Shown here one piece after another: positions 34,013 through 45,998 of a stretch of DNA of 64,000 nt. A model generated the notes under the pieces. The model ran no database searches, was not told the DNA's origin, and saw nothing but the letters and a program-made list of their open reading frames with translations. Each line of letters opens with the position of its first letter. Position 1 is the first letter of the stretch. A program made the translations under genes and the position numbers. The DNA is from Mycogone perniciosa (taxonomy: Eukaryota; Ascomycota; Sordariomycetes; Hypocreales; Hypocreaceae): NCBI GenBank assembly GCA_025331125.1, contig JAOALB010000005.1:124001-188000 (forward strand). Reading direction: 5' to 3'.

Positions 34013-35189
34013 TCAATCCCCAGAAAGACTTGCATAGTTCGGCGCATCCTCTCCGCCAGGCGGCGGTGCAACAGCTGCGGCAGCCAAGCTTTGGTCTCCG
34101 GAGCCCTCTGATCCTCCCTCGATGGCGCGCTGTTGCTGTGACTTGTTCTGGCGAATCCGTGCATCCTGCAGCATCTGATACCGCTGTTCTCGGTCCATGG
34201 TGCCAATCGCTTTAGGCATTCCCCAGCGTATCCGTAAAGGACATCCTGCAATTACCGCCCTGCCTTGGCACGCGGCCGCAGCCTTCTCGGCCGCGTCTCT
34301 CGTCTCGTAGTTGACAAATGCGCAGTGTGACATGTGTGAACACACCAAGCTCTTGATCTTGCCGTGGACCTTGAAAAATTCTCGAATCTTGTACTCGGGC
34401 AAGTCGTCCTCCACTCCCGTCACGAACAGCGACATAATATTCCTGTCGTCTGGTGGAAGCCAATCACGGGGACTTGGTGGTAGTTGTGCTGTGCTTGGAA
34501 ATGTCTGTCGTCCCTTTCCTTTTCCAGCTGGTCGTGCCCCTGCCGCCGCCGCAGCTCTCGAGTCGCGAGTTCGAATAGGACCGGGTCCTCCAACTCCTGC
34601 GCCTACAGCGGGATTCCCCCCGATGCTCGCTCCAGCCAACTCTGACTCGTCCACTGCTCTCCCTTTGCGAAAGTATGGCTTGCTATTTGCGAGACGACGG
34701 AGGAGCTCGCGTGCTTTTTCATCCGTCTTCTCATATTCCTCAGTCCCTTTGCCTTCTTCGATCAACTTCTCGTTGTTCTGCGCAAAATACTCTCTGTTGA
34801 TATCGGATTGCGGCCCGGGGGCAACCATCTTGAGCGCAGCATCGCGCACGGTAATGGGCAGACCGAAGGAAAGATCGAGCATGCAGCTTTGACAGCAGTT
34901 CTTGAGACGCGCACAAGTTAGACATACGTTGGTTCGTCTTTTGCGGCCTTGGGCACGGTCGGCATTCCAGCTGAAGATGGTAAACGGCCGCGTACACTGC
35001 GAGTAGAGTCAGAATCTGAAGATTGTCTCGTAGAAAGGAAAGAAAACGTACCAATTTGCATTCGGCGCCATAGTCCTCTTTCACCATCTTAACATACGGA
35101 TTTTCGGGGAGACATTTTTCGCAGACAGACGGAAAATCCGTCGTCTCCCATCCCGACCGGTTAAGATCCTGCTTGATCTGTGGCGGCAT
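34013..35189 (-). CDS. slt11: Slt11/Ecm2 (RBM22-type) pre-mRNA splicing factor
   Basis: Model: complement(join(34013..34996, 35052..35189)), 373 residues. The 55-nt intron (GTACGT...CGCAG) joins EDYGAECKL to CTRPFTIFSWNADRAQGRKR. The start MPPQIKQDLNRSGWE was chosen over an upstream in-frame ATG (35294) because it matches the family start. N-terminal zinc-binding cysteines: VCEKC, ECKLC, TNVCLTCARLKNCCQSC. A central helix carries REYFAQNNEKL and LRRLANSKPYFRKGR. One RRM follows (about 240-315): IMSLFVTGVEDDLPEYKIRE, CAFVNYETRDAAEKAA, LRIRWGMPK. Yeast Ecm2/Slt11 works in the activated spliceosome near the U6/U2 catalytic RNA. The GGEDAPNYASLSGD end agrees with the family. Tail-to-tail with mzm1, head-to-head with erg6. 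Confidence 0.93.
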
Positions 35190-35811
35190 GATTGACAAGG
35201 TGATGAGGTGATGCACCTGTGTCGCAGAAAGCGAGTTTGGCTGGACGCTCAGATCGCGAAGCTGCAAGAAATCTTGGTGGAGACGTTCCGCCACAAGAGC
35301 TGATTACATAATGTAGTGGAATGGAATCTTATCGATATCTACGGATATCTAATCGGTGAACCGGAAATTTCTTATTAATCAAGCAAACCGTAGTACTCCG
35401 TACTACTACTACCTCGTACTCTACTTCGTACACCGCAAATGCAAAAAAAGGAGTAAAGACCGCTTTCGCGTTCGTATTCGCAAAACGCCGAGCTGTCACC
35501 GCCTACCACTTTCTGTCACAATGCCGATATCCAACCAACCAGATCGTCCACGAGTGCCTAGCGCAATCTCACAAGCCCGGATTGGACATTGGCGTGCGGC
35601 CAGTCAGGGGCAAGCAGATTTCCGCTCAATAGGCTCGTGAAATTGTTCCTTTCGAATACTAATAAATAGGACAACAACTCCGCCTGATTGCGCTGTCACA
35701 CGATCGCTATTATTCCCTTTCCTCCTCGTAGAAGCAGCTTCGTTCTCCTCTCTTTTTCATCGACACTACCTACTACCTTTTAATTGTTAGACATTCGATT
35801 CAACATTCAAC
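35190..35811. promoter_or_regulatory. Shared divergent promoter, slt11 and erg6
   Basis: 622 bp between divergent starts. Contains dispersed words TACTCCGTA (35394) and TACTTCGTA (35422) close together, and a pyrimidine-rich leader (CTTTCCTCCTCG, CTCTCTTTTTCATCG) before the erg6 ATG. No gene seen. Confidence 0.5.
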
Positions 35812-37132
35812 ATGGCTCCAGCTGTGCTTCTCGAGAAGGAAGACAAGGCGCGAGATGCTGCCTTCAACAAGGCCATGCATGGCAACTCAGCCAAGGCCAA
35901 GGGCGGCATTGCTGCCATGTTCTCAAAGGGCGTCGAGGCTAAGCAGGCCGCGGTGGACGAGTATTTCAAGCACTGGGACAACAAGCCTGCTGCTACTGAG
36001 ACGGACGAGGAGCGCTCTGTAAGTATCTAATGGGGAGGACCAGGGGTTGAACAGCAACCTAACCAGCGCAATACAGGCACGAACCGCCGAGTATGCCACT
36101 TTGACGAGACAGTACGTGCTTTTCCCACATTCCACCTTGCTCCAGCGAATGTCTCCTAACCCACCTCGCAGCTACTATAACTTGGCGACCGACCTGTACG
36201 AGTATGGCTGGGGTCAATCCTTCCACTTCGCCCGGTATTCCAAGGGAGAGCCTTTCTACCAGGCCATCGCTCGTCACGAGCACTACTTGGCACACAGCAT
36301 TGGCATTCAGGAGGGTATGAAGGTGCTCGATGTCGGCTGTGGTGTTGGTGGCCCCGCGCGCGAGATCGCCAAGTTCACTGGCTGCCATGTCACCGGCCTG
36401 AACAACAACGACTACCAAATTGACCGAGCCACACACTATGCTGAGAAGGAGGGTCTGTCAAAGCAACTGGCCTTTGTCAAGGGAGACTTCATGGTATGTG
36501 ACCAATTCCCGAAACTTTACCCCTATATTGCACAGCGTCGGCTAACATTAGTGTAGCAAATGTCTTTCCCTGATAACACCTTTGACGCTGTCTACGCCAT
36601 CGAGGCCACTGTTCACGCTCCTTCACTGGAGGGCATCTACAGCCAAATCTTCCGCGTGCTGAAGCCTGGTGGCGTTTTCGGTGTGTACGAGTGGCTCATG
36701 ACTGAGGACTACGACAACGAGAACCTACACCACCGTGAGATTCGTCTTGGAATCGAGGCGGGCAATGGCATCTCCAACATGTGCAAGGTCTCCGTGGCTC
36801 TGGATGCCATGAAGGCGGCAGGTTTCGAGCTGTTGCGACACGAGGATATGGCAGATCGCCCTGACCCTATGCCCTGGTACTGGCCTCTGGCTGGTGAGCT
36901 CAAGTATGTTCAAACCATTGGTGACATTCTCACCGTTGTGCGAATGACGACCTGGGGCCGTAGCATCGCCCACGGCCTGGCTGGTCTGCTGGAGACATTG
37001 AAGTTGGCCCCTGCCGGCACGAAGAAGACGGCCGACATGTTGGCGTACAATGCCGACTGCCTGGTTGCTGGTGGCCGAGAGCACCTGTTCACGCCCATGT
37101 ACCTCATGGTCGGACGCAAACCCACCGCGTAA
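35812..37132 (+). CDS. erg6: Sterol 24-C-methyltransferase (ergosterol biosynthesis)
   Basis: Model: join(35812..36018, 36077..36111, 36172..36493, 36557..37132), 379 residues, the usual length. Exon 2 is only 35 nt; splicing gives RTAEYATLTRHYYNLATDLY. The enzyme transfers methyl from S-adenosylmethionine to C-24 of zymosterol or lanosterol-type sterols in ergosterol synthesis, on lipid droplets/ER. Seen: YEYGWGQSFHFARYSKGE (sterol-binding region I), SAM motif I LDVGCGVGGPARE (about 130-145), VTGLNNNDYQIDRA, then FPDNTFDAVYAIEATVHAP and FRVLKPGGVFGVYEW. The C-terminus ends FTPMYLMVGRKP. All motifs are intact. It shares its promoter with slt11. Confidence 0.97.
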
Positions 37133-37831
37133 AGGGCGGCGACTCACTACCTATCATAATGAGCTGTAGAAAAAAAGGGGGGTGCTGAACGTCGTTGGAC
37201 GGATGATGAATGCATGCCAAAGATACGGCTGGTACTACTAATGCGAGGGACGGCGCACATTTAAAGGCAGATGTAATGGGAATAAACAGCTAGACATAAT
37301 CAGACAACTTTTTGAACTTTTCTGTAGCTTTTTTGGTTCGCAAGATGATGAGATGACTCGTGTGTCAAACAACAACGTAAATGTTCGGATAGACATGGCT
37401 TTGGTAGCAGTATCATACAGAGTATCATGTACTTCGTATCTATCCCAACACGAGAAAATGCATCCCTCCAAGATAATACTCCGGGAACGGACCTAGATAA
37501 CGGCGCGTTAGTCAGCAGCCTCAATTGGCTCTGCCCCAACAGACTTGGGCCCTGCAGCGCTCTAATCGCCATTCAACGGGGGCCACAGGCGCTATAGGCC
37601 CTGGCCATTGGGCGGCCAGCAGCTGTAGCTTGCACCTGGACCCCAAGAAAAAAAAAGCTGTGAGAACGTCTCCCGGAAATTCCCTCTTCGCTCCTCGACT
37701 CTGATTCCTCCCACCCCAGCAACCTCTCGCGACGTCCAGAGCTGCTGGCTAGCTGTAGCGGTCCCGTCTCGTCGTGCCTCATCTCTGTATCCCGTCAGGC
37801 TGCGTCCATTGGCCGGCCCTCAACACACAAC
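37133..37831. other. Intergenic, erg6 3' flank and pdb1 promoter
   Basis: No gene seen. One TACTTCGTA word at 37430. The last 200 bp are GC-rich and precede the pdb1 start. Confidence 0.55.
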
Positions 37832-39062
37832 ATGTCCCGATACCTCCGACCCGCAGCCCGTCTGGCTGCCTCGACAAAGACTGCCGCCATCAAGGCTCCC
37901 GCCACGCCCTCCTTCTCACAGGCTGCGCGAGCCATTGCGAGGCCCGTCTACTTTGGCGGATCGTCCCAGAACCGGTCGTACGCTGCTGGTGCCGGCGTCA
38001 AGGAGTACACGGTTCGAGATGCTCTGAACGAGGCTCTGGCTGAGGAGCTCGAGTTGAACCCCAAGGTCTTCATCCTGGGTGAGGAGGTTGCCCAGTACAA
38101 TGGTGCATACAAGGTCACAAAGGGTCTTTTGGATCGGTTCGGCGACAAGCGAGTCATCGACACTCCCATCACCGAGAGCGGTTTCTGCGGTCTGGCTATT
38201 GGTGCCGCCTTGAGTGGCCTGCACCCTGTGGTGAGTATCCCGCGATCTAGTGGGCTTTTGTTCGGCAGATGAAGGAAGGCTAACTTGGCCCGACCCGCCA
38301 TAGTGCGAGTTCATGACCTTCAACTTCGCCATGCAGGCCATCGATCAGATCGTCAACTCGGCCGCCAAGACCCTGTACATGTCCGGTGGTATCCAGCCTT
38401 GCAACATCACTTTCCGTGGCCCCAACGGCTTCGCTGCCGGTGTCGGCGCTCAGCACTCGCAGGACTACTCCGCCTGGTACGGCAGCATCCCTGGTCTCAA
38501 GGTCGTTTCTCCCTGGAGCGCCGAGGACGCCAAGGGTCTGCTCAAGGCCGCCATCCGCGATCCTAACCCCGTCGTTGTCCTCGAGAACGAGCTCATGTAC
38601 GGCCAGACCTTCCCCATGTCCGAGGCCGCCCAGAAGGACGACTTTGTTCTCCCCTTTGGCAAGGCCAAGATTGAGCGCTCTGGAAAGGACCTGACGATTG
38701 TTTCCCTGTCCCGATGTGTCGGCCAGTCTCTGGTCGCTGCCGAGGGCCTGAAGAAGAAGTACGGTGTTGAGGCTGAGGTCATTAACCTGCGATCCGTCAA
38801 GCCCCTCGATCTCGAGACCATCGTTCAGTCCGTCAAGAAGACCCACCGCCTCCTGGTTGTCGAGTCTGGCTACCCCGCCTTCGGTGTTGGCTCTGAGATC
38901 CTTGCCCTGGCTATGGAGTACGCTTTCGACTACCTTGACGGCCCTGCCCAGCGAGTCACCGGTGCTGAGGTCCCTACGCCTTATGCGCAGAAGCTGGAGG
39001 AGATGAGCTTCCCCACCGAGCAGCTCATTGAGGACTGGGCCGCCAAGATGCTGCGACTGTAG
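37832..39062 (+). CDS. pdb1: Pyruvate dehydrogenase E1 component, beta subunit (mitochondrial)
   Basis: Model: join(37832..38230, 38304..39062), 385 residues. The 73-nt intron joins GAALSGLHPV to CEFMTFNFAMQAIDQIVNSA. The N-terminal about 50 residues are basic/Ser/Ala-rich, a mitochondrial presequence (MSRYLRPAARLAASTK). The E1-beta core follows: VRDALNEALAEELE, VFILGEEVAQYNGAYKVTKG, RVIDTPITESGFCGLAIGAA, FRGPNGFAAGVGAQHSQDY, VVSPWSAEDAKGLLKAAIRD. The transketolase C-terminal domain has VINLRSVKPLDLETI and VESGYPAFGVGSEI. With E1-alpha it decarboxylates pyruvate using thiamine diphosphate and feeds acetyl groups to E2. The sequence looks complete and conserved, with strong C-ending codon use typical of high expression. 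Confidence 0.97.
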
Positions 39063-39658
39063 ATGAGGGTATGAGGACGATTTGGACTGTGCAGATTTAC
39101 ATGGGCAGTTAATGTGTCTAACGGAGTGCAATGAACGGGGTGGCTTCGGGTCGAAGCAACAGGCTGGCGGTTCTTGCTAGTGATGTGACCAAAATATTTT
39201 GTTTGATAGACGGACGGGGGATAAGGGACCTGTACTTGTATTCCGCGTTTTCATGTATACACCCTTACCACGACATTCGTCTTAATGATCATATATGTGA
39301 AAGCGCCGAGGAAGTAATATTGCAAGCTCTTGGATTGATGCCCATGTACATGTACATGTACATGTCTTACTGCGTAATCTAGATGCCAAACTGACTGATT
39401 GCCTTGTAAGGCCTTCGATTTCAATGAGATTCCGATGAAGATTTTGCCAATTCATCCTAATAATAAAGCTCCATCTTGAGCCCAAAGCTCTGCGTGGATC
39501 TGCATATGTATACGGAGTACGGAGCTCAAGACCCGCCTTTCCGTAGCGGGGCATCTTTAAGCTGTCTCCCAACTTCTTCAACTCAACTCAACTGTCTCGT
39601 TCACTATCAGAGTGATAACACATCACCATCAAAATTCTACGGCTAAGCCACCAAAATA
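39063..39658. other. Intergenic, pdb1 3' flank and ski2 promoter
   Basis: No gene seen. Contains a TGTACA-type microsatellite (39344-39366), a TACGGAGTA word (39511), and CAACTCAACTCAACTG shortly before the ski2 start. Confidence 0.55.
39344..39366 (+). repeat. Self-complementary ATGTAC microsatellite
   Basis: Almost four copies of the 6-bp unit ATGTAC. The unit is nearly its own reverse complement when shifted, so the tract could form a hairpin or cruciform. It lies in the pdb1 3' flank. Confidence 0.85.
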
Positions 39659-42600
39659 ATGGCTGGCATTGATGCCCTCCTGACATCTCAGGATGAGGGC
39701 GGCTCCAGCGGCCTCGGCGCCAGGAAGCGTCGGTCCCAAGACCCAGAGGAGTTGAAGTGTCGACTAGAGAACGAGCTCCTGATGCCATCGCCTGAATTCT
39801 CCACAGAGTGGCTCAACCGGCTGCAGCAGAGATGGGACTTTGAAGCAGATTACACCACACTGTTCAAGATTGCGCCGCCGCAGACACGCACGCTGACGAG
39901 ATTCTTGCGGCATGGACTGGAGGGCCGCGTTACAGGGTACAAGAATGTCACGGTGCCTCTGAACAGCGCCACGGCCAAGAATTCAACCAGTTTGCTGCGG
40001 AAACCGGCGGGTAGAGCCGACTTTGTGAGAGGAGCGGCGGGTTTCTTCCCCTTTGCGCCGGGTGGATTGGACGGCATTGAAGCTACGGCTGCGCTGGAGG
40101 ATCAGATCCATGCTGGTGCCGTGGCAGAGGCTGCTTCTGGTGGCGACAAGCTGGAGAGGGTTATTCAGCTTGGCGCCGGTGGAGGTCTGCTCGAGCTTGC
40201 ACCAGGTCTGGATCGTGGTATCGATTTTAGCCAAAAGAAGGGCCAGGACCAAGAGGCTGCCGATGCTATCAAGCATGAGCTTGAGGAGGATCCGGAAGAG
40301 GCCGGTGTTGTTGGTCAGGATAATGATGCCCCGCCCAAACAGGTGCCAGGAGACTCTCTAGAGGGCGAAGAGGATGGAGATGACATTGACGACATTCTGC
40401 CGGTCGAGTTTCCATCTCTCGAGCCGCATGGTGTGCTGGCAGCGTCGAGCGCCAAAAAGGCCGGCCGTGAATGGGCACACATGGTTGATATCAAGCATGA
40501 TATGCCCAACTTCAGAGAACTAGTCCCCGACATGGCCAGAGAATGGCCCTTTGAGCTCGATACCTTCCAGAAGGAGGCTGTCTATCACCTAGAAAACGGC
40601 GACTCCGTATTCGTCGCTGCGCATACTTCCGCTGGCAAGACGGTCGTGGCCGAATATGCCATTGCGCTGGCAGCCAAGCACATGACAAAGGCCATCTATA
40701 CATCACCGATCAAGGCCCTCAGCAATCAAAAGTTCCGCGACTTTCGGCAGGAGTTTGATGAAGTGGGTATTCTGACGGGAGATGTCCAGATCAACCCAGA
40801 GGCTAGTTGCCTCATCATGACGACGGAGATCTTGCGGAGTATGCTATATCGCGGTGCGGATTTGATTCGAGATGTTGAGTTTGTCATCTTTGATGAGGTA
40901 CACTATGTGAACGATTTTGAACGTGGTGTTGTATGGGAAGAGGTCATCATCATGTTGCCCGAGCACATCTCTCTCATCCTCTTGTCAGCCACGGTTCCCA
41001 ACACACACGAGTTCGCCTCGTGGGTCGGAAGAACCAAGAAGAAGGATATCTACGTTATCTCAACGGCCAAGAGACCTGTTCCACTGGAGCATTATCTATG
41101 GGCTGGAAAGAACATTCACAAAATCGTGGATTCAGAAAAGAAGTTCCTCGAGAAGGGTTGGAAGGATGCACACACGGCAACACAGAGCAAGGAAAAGCAA
41201 CCTGCAGCCGAAACGAGTCTTGCCACCCGAGGAGGCAATTCGCGTGGCAATCAGCGAGGCGGCCCACAGCGCGGAGGCGCCCAGAGAGGAGGTCAGCAGC
41301 AGCGTGGTGGCCGAGGCGGTAACCAGCAAAGGGGTCGAGGAGGACCTCCTCGTGCTAGCCACAATCCTGGGCATATGGGACGTACTGGAAACCCCGGCGG
41401 GCGTTCGTCGGCCGCACAAGATAAGAACCTTTGGGTGCATCTTGTGCAATTCCTGAAGAAGCAAACTCTTCTCCCGGCATGTATCTTTGTCTTCTCCAAG
41501 AAGAGGTGTGAGGAAAACGCGGATGCACTGAGCAACCAGGATTTCTGTACGGCGTCTGAGAAAAGTGCTATTCACATGGTTATTGAGAAGTCAATTGCGC
41601 GACTGAAACCCGAGGACAGGGTCCTGCCGCAGATCATCAGGTTGAGGGAGCTTCTTAGCAGAGGTATTGCGGTGCACCACGGTGGCTTGCTCCCCATTGT
41701 GAAAGAGCTGGTGGAGATCTTATTCGCCCGAACGCTCGTGAAGGTACTTTTTGCTACTGAGACGTTTGCCATGGGTCTCAACCTACCTACAAGGACTGTG
41801 GTATTCTCAGGATACAGAAAACATGATGGCCACTCGTTCCGCAATCTCCTGCCCGGTGAATACACCCAGATGGCTGGTCGAGCTGGTCGACGAGGTCTGG
41901 ACAAGGTCGGATCAGTCATTATAGTGCCACCAGGTGGATTCGATGACGTTCCTCCAGTCGCAGAACTGCGCAACATGATTCTCGGAGAGCCGTCGAAGCT
42001 CAGGTCACAATTCAGATTAACATACAACATGATTCTTAACTTGCTGAGAGTGGAGGCGCTGAAAATTGAGGAGATGATTAAGAGAAGCTTTTCAGAACAC
42101 GCGACTCAACAACTATTACCAGAGCACGAGAAGGACGTCAAGTTGGCACAGGCAGATCTGGCCAAGATCAAGCGGGAATCATGCAAGGTCTGCGATACTG
42201 CCGTAGACGAGTGCCACCAAGCAGCGCATGACTACAACCAACTTACGAATGACTTGTACAAGGGCTTGATGAGAATCACTTTTGGACGCAAAATGTTCAC
42301 GTCGCACCGACTCGTCATTTTCAACTGGGAGGGAATTCGCACGGCTGGAATTCTCATGTCTGAAGGCATGAGCCCTGGAAGCTCCTTTGACAATCCAATG
42401 CTCCATGTTTGTGCTATCAAGCCTCTGAGGGAGAGACGAGATGCTACTGATTTACTGCCATTCATCCCCGGTTTCCGCAAATACTTACACAGGCTACCTC
42501 AGGGGAAGCGCCGGCTACAAATTAAGACGTTGTATGTGCCCCTGAGTGATGTCGAGTGTCTAACAAGATGGGTCGTAAGTAAGGGCGTTGTGCCCGATAT

Positions 42601-43538
42601 TTTCAAGAGGAACGACGCAGGTCACCAAGCAATGGAGCGGATTCAGGAGATCTGCGCCACCTGGGACGACAAATGGGATGAAATGGACATGAGCAAGGTC
42701 AAGAACATGCAGCTGCAGGAGATGGTGGAGAAGCGGACGCAGCTGGTCAAGACAATGATAGGTTCTCCAGCAACGCGGTGTCCAGCCTTTTTGAAACACG
42801 TAAGTTGTGTTCTAAATGAGTTTGGGTATGCGGATAGAATGCTAACTAGATGTCCAGTTTGCCATGTGTCATGACGAGTGGCTCATAAAGGAGCACATCT
42901 CCCAGCTGAAGCAGTCCCTATCGGACCAGAATCTCCAACTCCTTCCAGACTATGAGCAGCGCGTTCAAGTACTCAAGGAGCTCGACTTTATCGACGACGC
43001 AACTCGCATCCAACTCAAGGGCAAAGTCGCCTGCGAGGTGCACTCCGGAGACGAGCTCGTACTCACAGAACTCATTCTTGACAACGTCCTCGCTGAGTTC
43101 GACCCGGCTGAAATTGCTGCGCTCCTATCAGCCTTTGTGTTTCAGGAGAAAACGACCATGGAGCCCACACTGACGGGCAACCTCGAGCGTGGCCGTGATA
43201 CTATCATTGCCATATCGGAGAAGGTCAACGACGTGCAGACGCGGCAGCAGGTAATCCAATCGAGCGAAGACTCCAATGACTTTGTGTCGCGGCCGCGGTT
43301 TGGCCTTATGGAGGTTGTGTACGAGTGGGCGAGGGGCATGAGCTTCAAGAACATCACGGGTCTGACGGACGTGCTTGAAGGCACGATTGTGCGTACGATT
43401 ACCCGTCTTGATGAGACATGTCGGGAGGTAAAGAATGCGGCGAGAATCATTGGCGATCCAGAGCTGTATCAGAAGATGCAGCAGGCGCAGGAGATGATTA
43501 AGCGTGATATTACAGCGGTTGCTAGTTTGTACATGTAG
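39659..43538 (+). CDS. ski2: Ski2-type DExH RNA helicase (cytoplasmic exosome cofactor)
   Basis: Model: join(39659..42799, 42858..43538), 1273 residues. The 58-nt intron (GTAAGT, branch GCTAAC, acceptor TCCAG) joins CPAFLKH to FAMCHDEW. Helicase motifs: AHTSAGKT (about 321-328), DEVHYVND (about 411), SAT as LLSATVPN, and motif VI QMAGRAGRRGLDKVG (about 735). The N-terminus (EFSTEWLNRLQQRWDFEADY, ...FFPFAPGGLDG) is Ski2-specific rather than Mtr4-like. An RGG/GQ-rich insert (about 525-580) lies between RecA domains, longer than in yeast. The arch and C-terminal DSHCT domain follow (FGLMEVVYEWARGMSFKNIT, LDETCREVKNAARIIG). In the Ski complex it threads mRNA into the exosome for 3'-5' decay. Confidence 0.95.
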
Positions 43539-43891
43539 ACTACTAGGCATCGTTTCTTTGTGCATTGGGTTTGGGATGGATGAAGTTATGAGGCATGGAA
43601 TGTCCACGCATGTTGGGATTATGATGACCATGATCGGACTGGGTTCTAACGACCATTGTATTGTCAGATAGATGAAAAACGACTTGCTATATATGTGTGT
43701 GGCAAAAAGGAATAGACGTCAACATCAATCATAAAGGGTGCATTCTAATATCAATACCATTCCAGCCAACCAATCAGCCGACCCAATTCCTCCGAACGCC
43801 TAACCCAATGTCCAAACTCGGAAAGAAAAGAAGAAATCCCATCCGTCATTCACCAACTGTTTCCTCTATAAAAAGGGAGAGATACAGGCGT
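43539..43891. other. Gap between convergent genes ski2 and did2
   Basis: 353 bp between two 3' ends. No gene and no clear structure; presumed 3' untranslated sequence. Confidence 0.6.
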
Positions 43892-44562
43892 CTAGGCACG
43901 CAGCGCCCGCAACCTCTGCTGCAGCTTATCCTCCTCCTCGGCCGAAGGCTCCGAAGTCTGCGGCTCGGCAGTGGCAGGCGTAGCCTGGTTAAGCTCGACG
44001 CTGAGCTCGACGCCCGCATCGTCGGCCAGCTTGCCGAGCAGTTCGTGGACGGCGTCTTCGCCGACCTGGGTGGAGGTGGATTGGGTGATGGCGTCTTGGT
44101 AGATGCCGTTGGACATGGCGTATTCCTCGTTCTGCTGCTTGAACTGCTCGAGGGTGACGAGGGTCTATGGAAGAGGTTAGCAAGTCTACGGCGATCGAGT
44201 GCCAAGAAGAAACACACCTTCTCGGGATTTGAATTCTTCTGCGCCAGATTCATCGTCCTCGACGACGATGCCATCATGTGCGTCATCCGGTTCATCGCAT
44301 TGTTCGCCTGGATCTGGGCGGCAGACAGCTCGGCCATGTCGGCCATCTGGTCCATCTGCTGGGCGAGCGCCTGCTTGGAGAGCAGGACCTTGGCCTTCTG
44401 GTAGGCCTTTTGGGTCTCGCCCTTTTTGAGGAGGTCCTGGATTTGCTTCTTGAGGACAGGGTCTTGCTTGGAGGCTTTTTGAGCCTCGCGACGGGCTTGT
44501 TTGGCTTGGAAGCGGGCTTGGAATTCGACCTGCATGTCGCGGGCGAGTTGGCGGTTTGACAT
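43892..44562 (-). CDS. did2: Did2/Vps46 (CHMP1-type) ESCRT-III protein
   Basis: Model: complement(join(43892..44164, 44218..44562)), 205 residues. The 53-nt intron (GTGTGT...CATAG) joins NLAQKNSNPEK to TLVTLEQFKQQNEEYAMSNG. The N-terminal helices are basic and coiled (MSNRQLARDMQVEFQARFQA, KASKQDPVLKKQIQDLLKKG, ALAQQMDQMADMAEL). The acidic C-terminal part ends KLQQRLRALRA, a MIT-interacting motif 1 pattern (L-x2-RL-x-L-R) that recruits Vps4 and its regulators. Yeast Did2 couples ESCRT-III filament disassembly to multivesicular body sorting. The missing second exon would have changed the tail, so splicing is well supported. Divergent from the DUF427 gene. Confidence 0.95.
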
Positions 44563-44898
44563 TTTGGCGGTTTGATAAAAGCACAGGCAAATGGAGAGGC
44601 AGAAGCGACAGATGGAGGGTTCTGTTCAGAGGGTTTTGAGGATATTGAGACTCAAAGTTGTCAGAACTTGACTTGAATGTCGCTGACTCGCTGGGCGTCA
44701 TGTCATGTGGCTGTGGCGGCAGCGAGGTGAGGCGGGGTGACGCAACGAACTAGCCAGAAATAGCCTTGGATGCGGGAAGCACCGCCACATAGTCTACTTT
44801 TGCACATGCACCAGCCACAATCTCTCGCCTTTCTTTCACCTTTGCAGAGCGAATCGACTCAATGTCCATGATTTCTCGGTCCAACGCAAGCAATCAAG
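44563..44898. promoter_or_regulatory. Shared divergent promoter, did2 and DUF427 gene
   Basis: 336 bp between divergent starts; pyrimidine-rich leader (CTCTCGCCTTTCTTTCACC) on the right. Nothing else recognised. Confidence 0.45.
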
Positions 44899-45518
44899 AT
44901 GGCTTCAACTCTCAAGATGAACGTACAGAGTTTCCCGCGGCCGCCGCGTTTGGAGAAGATATCACGGCATATCCGCATCACGTATGCGGGAGTCGAGATT
45001 GCTGACACGAGGGATGCCTATTGGGTGTTGGAAACGCATCATCCGCCAAATGCGTCTGTCTTGTTGATTGTTGATGAGCAAGAAGCGTGTCTTTTTTTCC
45101 TCGTTGTTTCTGTTTTAGTTAAAGAGAAGGTCGTATAAGCGCTATCGCTAACCACATTCCAGCATACTATCTCCCTCCCTCCTCCATCAAACTGCCCTTG
45201 ACTGCAACACGCCAGACGTCCTGGTGCGAATGGAAAGGCGCAGCATCGTACTGGAGCATTGAACTTACAGACAGCAGCGGCCGTAGTACTACTACTACTA
45301 GCACACCAGTCTCCAACCGCATCTGGTCCTATGAGCAGCCGACGCCAGGCTTCGAGGCCATCCGGGGATACTTGAGCTTCTACGCCGGACCATGGGATTG
45401 CTTCGTGGACGGCGAAAGGGTTGAGCCGCAGCCGGGCGACTTTTATGGCGGATGGGTCACTTCGGAGATTGAGGGCGTTGTGAAAGGGAGGACGGGTAAT
45501 CTTGACCCGGTGATTTAA
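44899..45518 (+). CDS. DUF427-domain protein, two exons, donor uncertain
   Basis: Exon 1 starts at 44899 and reads ...RLEKISRHIRITYAGVEIAD and DAYWVLETHHPP. Exon 2 runs 45163..45518 and reads YYLPPSSIKLPL, SWCEWKGAASYWSIE, YLSFYAGPWDCFVDGERVEPQPGDFYGGW. These are the DUF427 core motifs. The acceptor (branch GCTAACC, CCAG at 45162) is sound and needs phase 1. The only GT donor in that phase nearby is GTCTTT at 45089, giving join(44899..45088, 45163..45518), 181 residues, with a family-atypical insert (NASVLLIVDEQEA) between HHPP and YYLPP. No GT gives the expected HHPP-TYYLPP junction. A sequence error, a rare intron type or a real insertion are all possible. Function of DUF427 proteins is unknown; they are small soluble beta-rich proteins. 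Confidence 0.75.
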
Positions 45519-45998
45519 ATGAGGTGTGGTACCTTAGTGAACCGATAGTTGATCTATTATTACATGATGTGCTCAGTGGGAATTAAATTGCTATTAATAA
45601 TGTTTATAATAATATGTTGGTATACAAAGTACTTCTCCTCCTTTTTTTGGTACTATTGATAGATAGTAGATAATATGGACCTTGGAAAATCCATGTTCGG
45701 ATACAGGGTAGGTTTCGTATTCTGCAGCGTAGAAGACGACCTGCACGACAACATCTTGGTTGATTGAGATGTTCAGAATGGAAAATGCTATGTTGAGTAA
45801 TCCATTCTGTCTTGTGATTTATATCGAATCTTTATCCAATATGCGGGATTTGAGAGACGTACGAGTAGTTGTTGCGAGGCATCCCCACCACAAAGGGCGC
45901 GAGTCGTTAAGTAAACCATCAACGTAAGTTTGGGTATGATGTGTATCTATATAAAACATCATCTTATAGTCATCAGAACGCACCATGGATTCGCAATC
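45519..45998. other. Intergenic, AT-rich
   Basis: 480 bp, AT-rich (45530-45700), no gene. The right end is the leader of the antiporter gene; a frame-continuous upstream ATG at 45930 exists but the start at 45999 is preferred. Confidence 0.5.

Noticed and set aside
38280..39131. 283-codon minus frame
   Set aside because: Antisense to pdb1 exon 2, kept open by strong codon bias on the coding strand.
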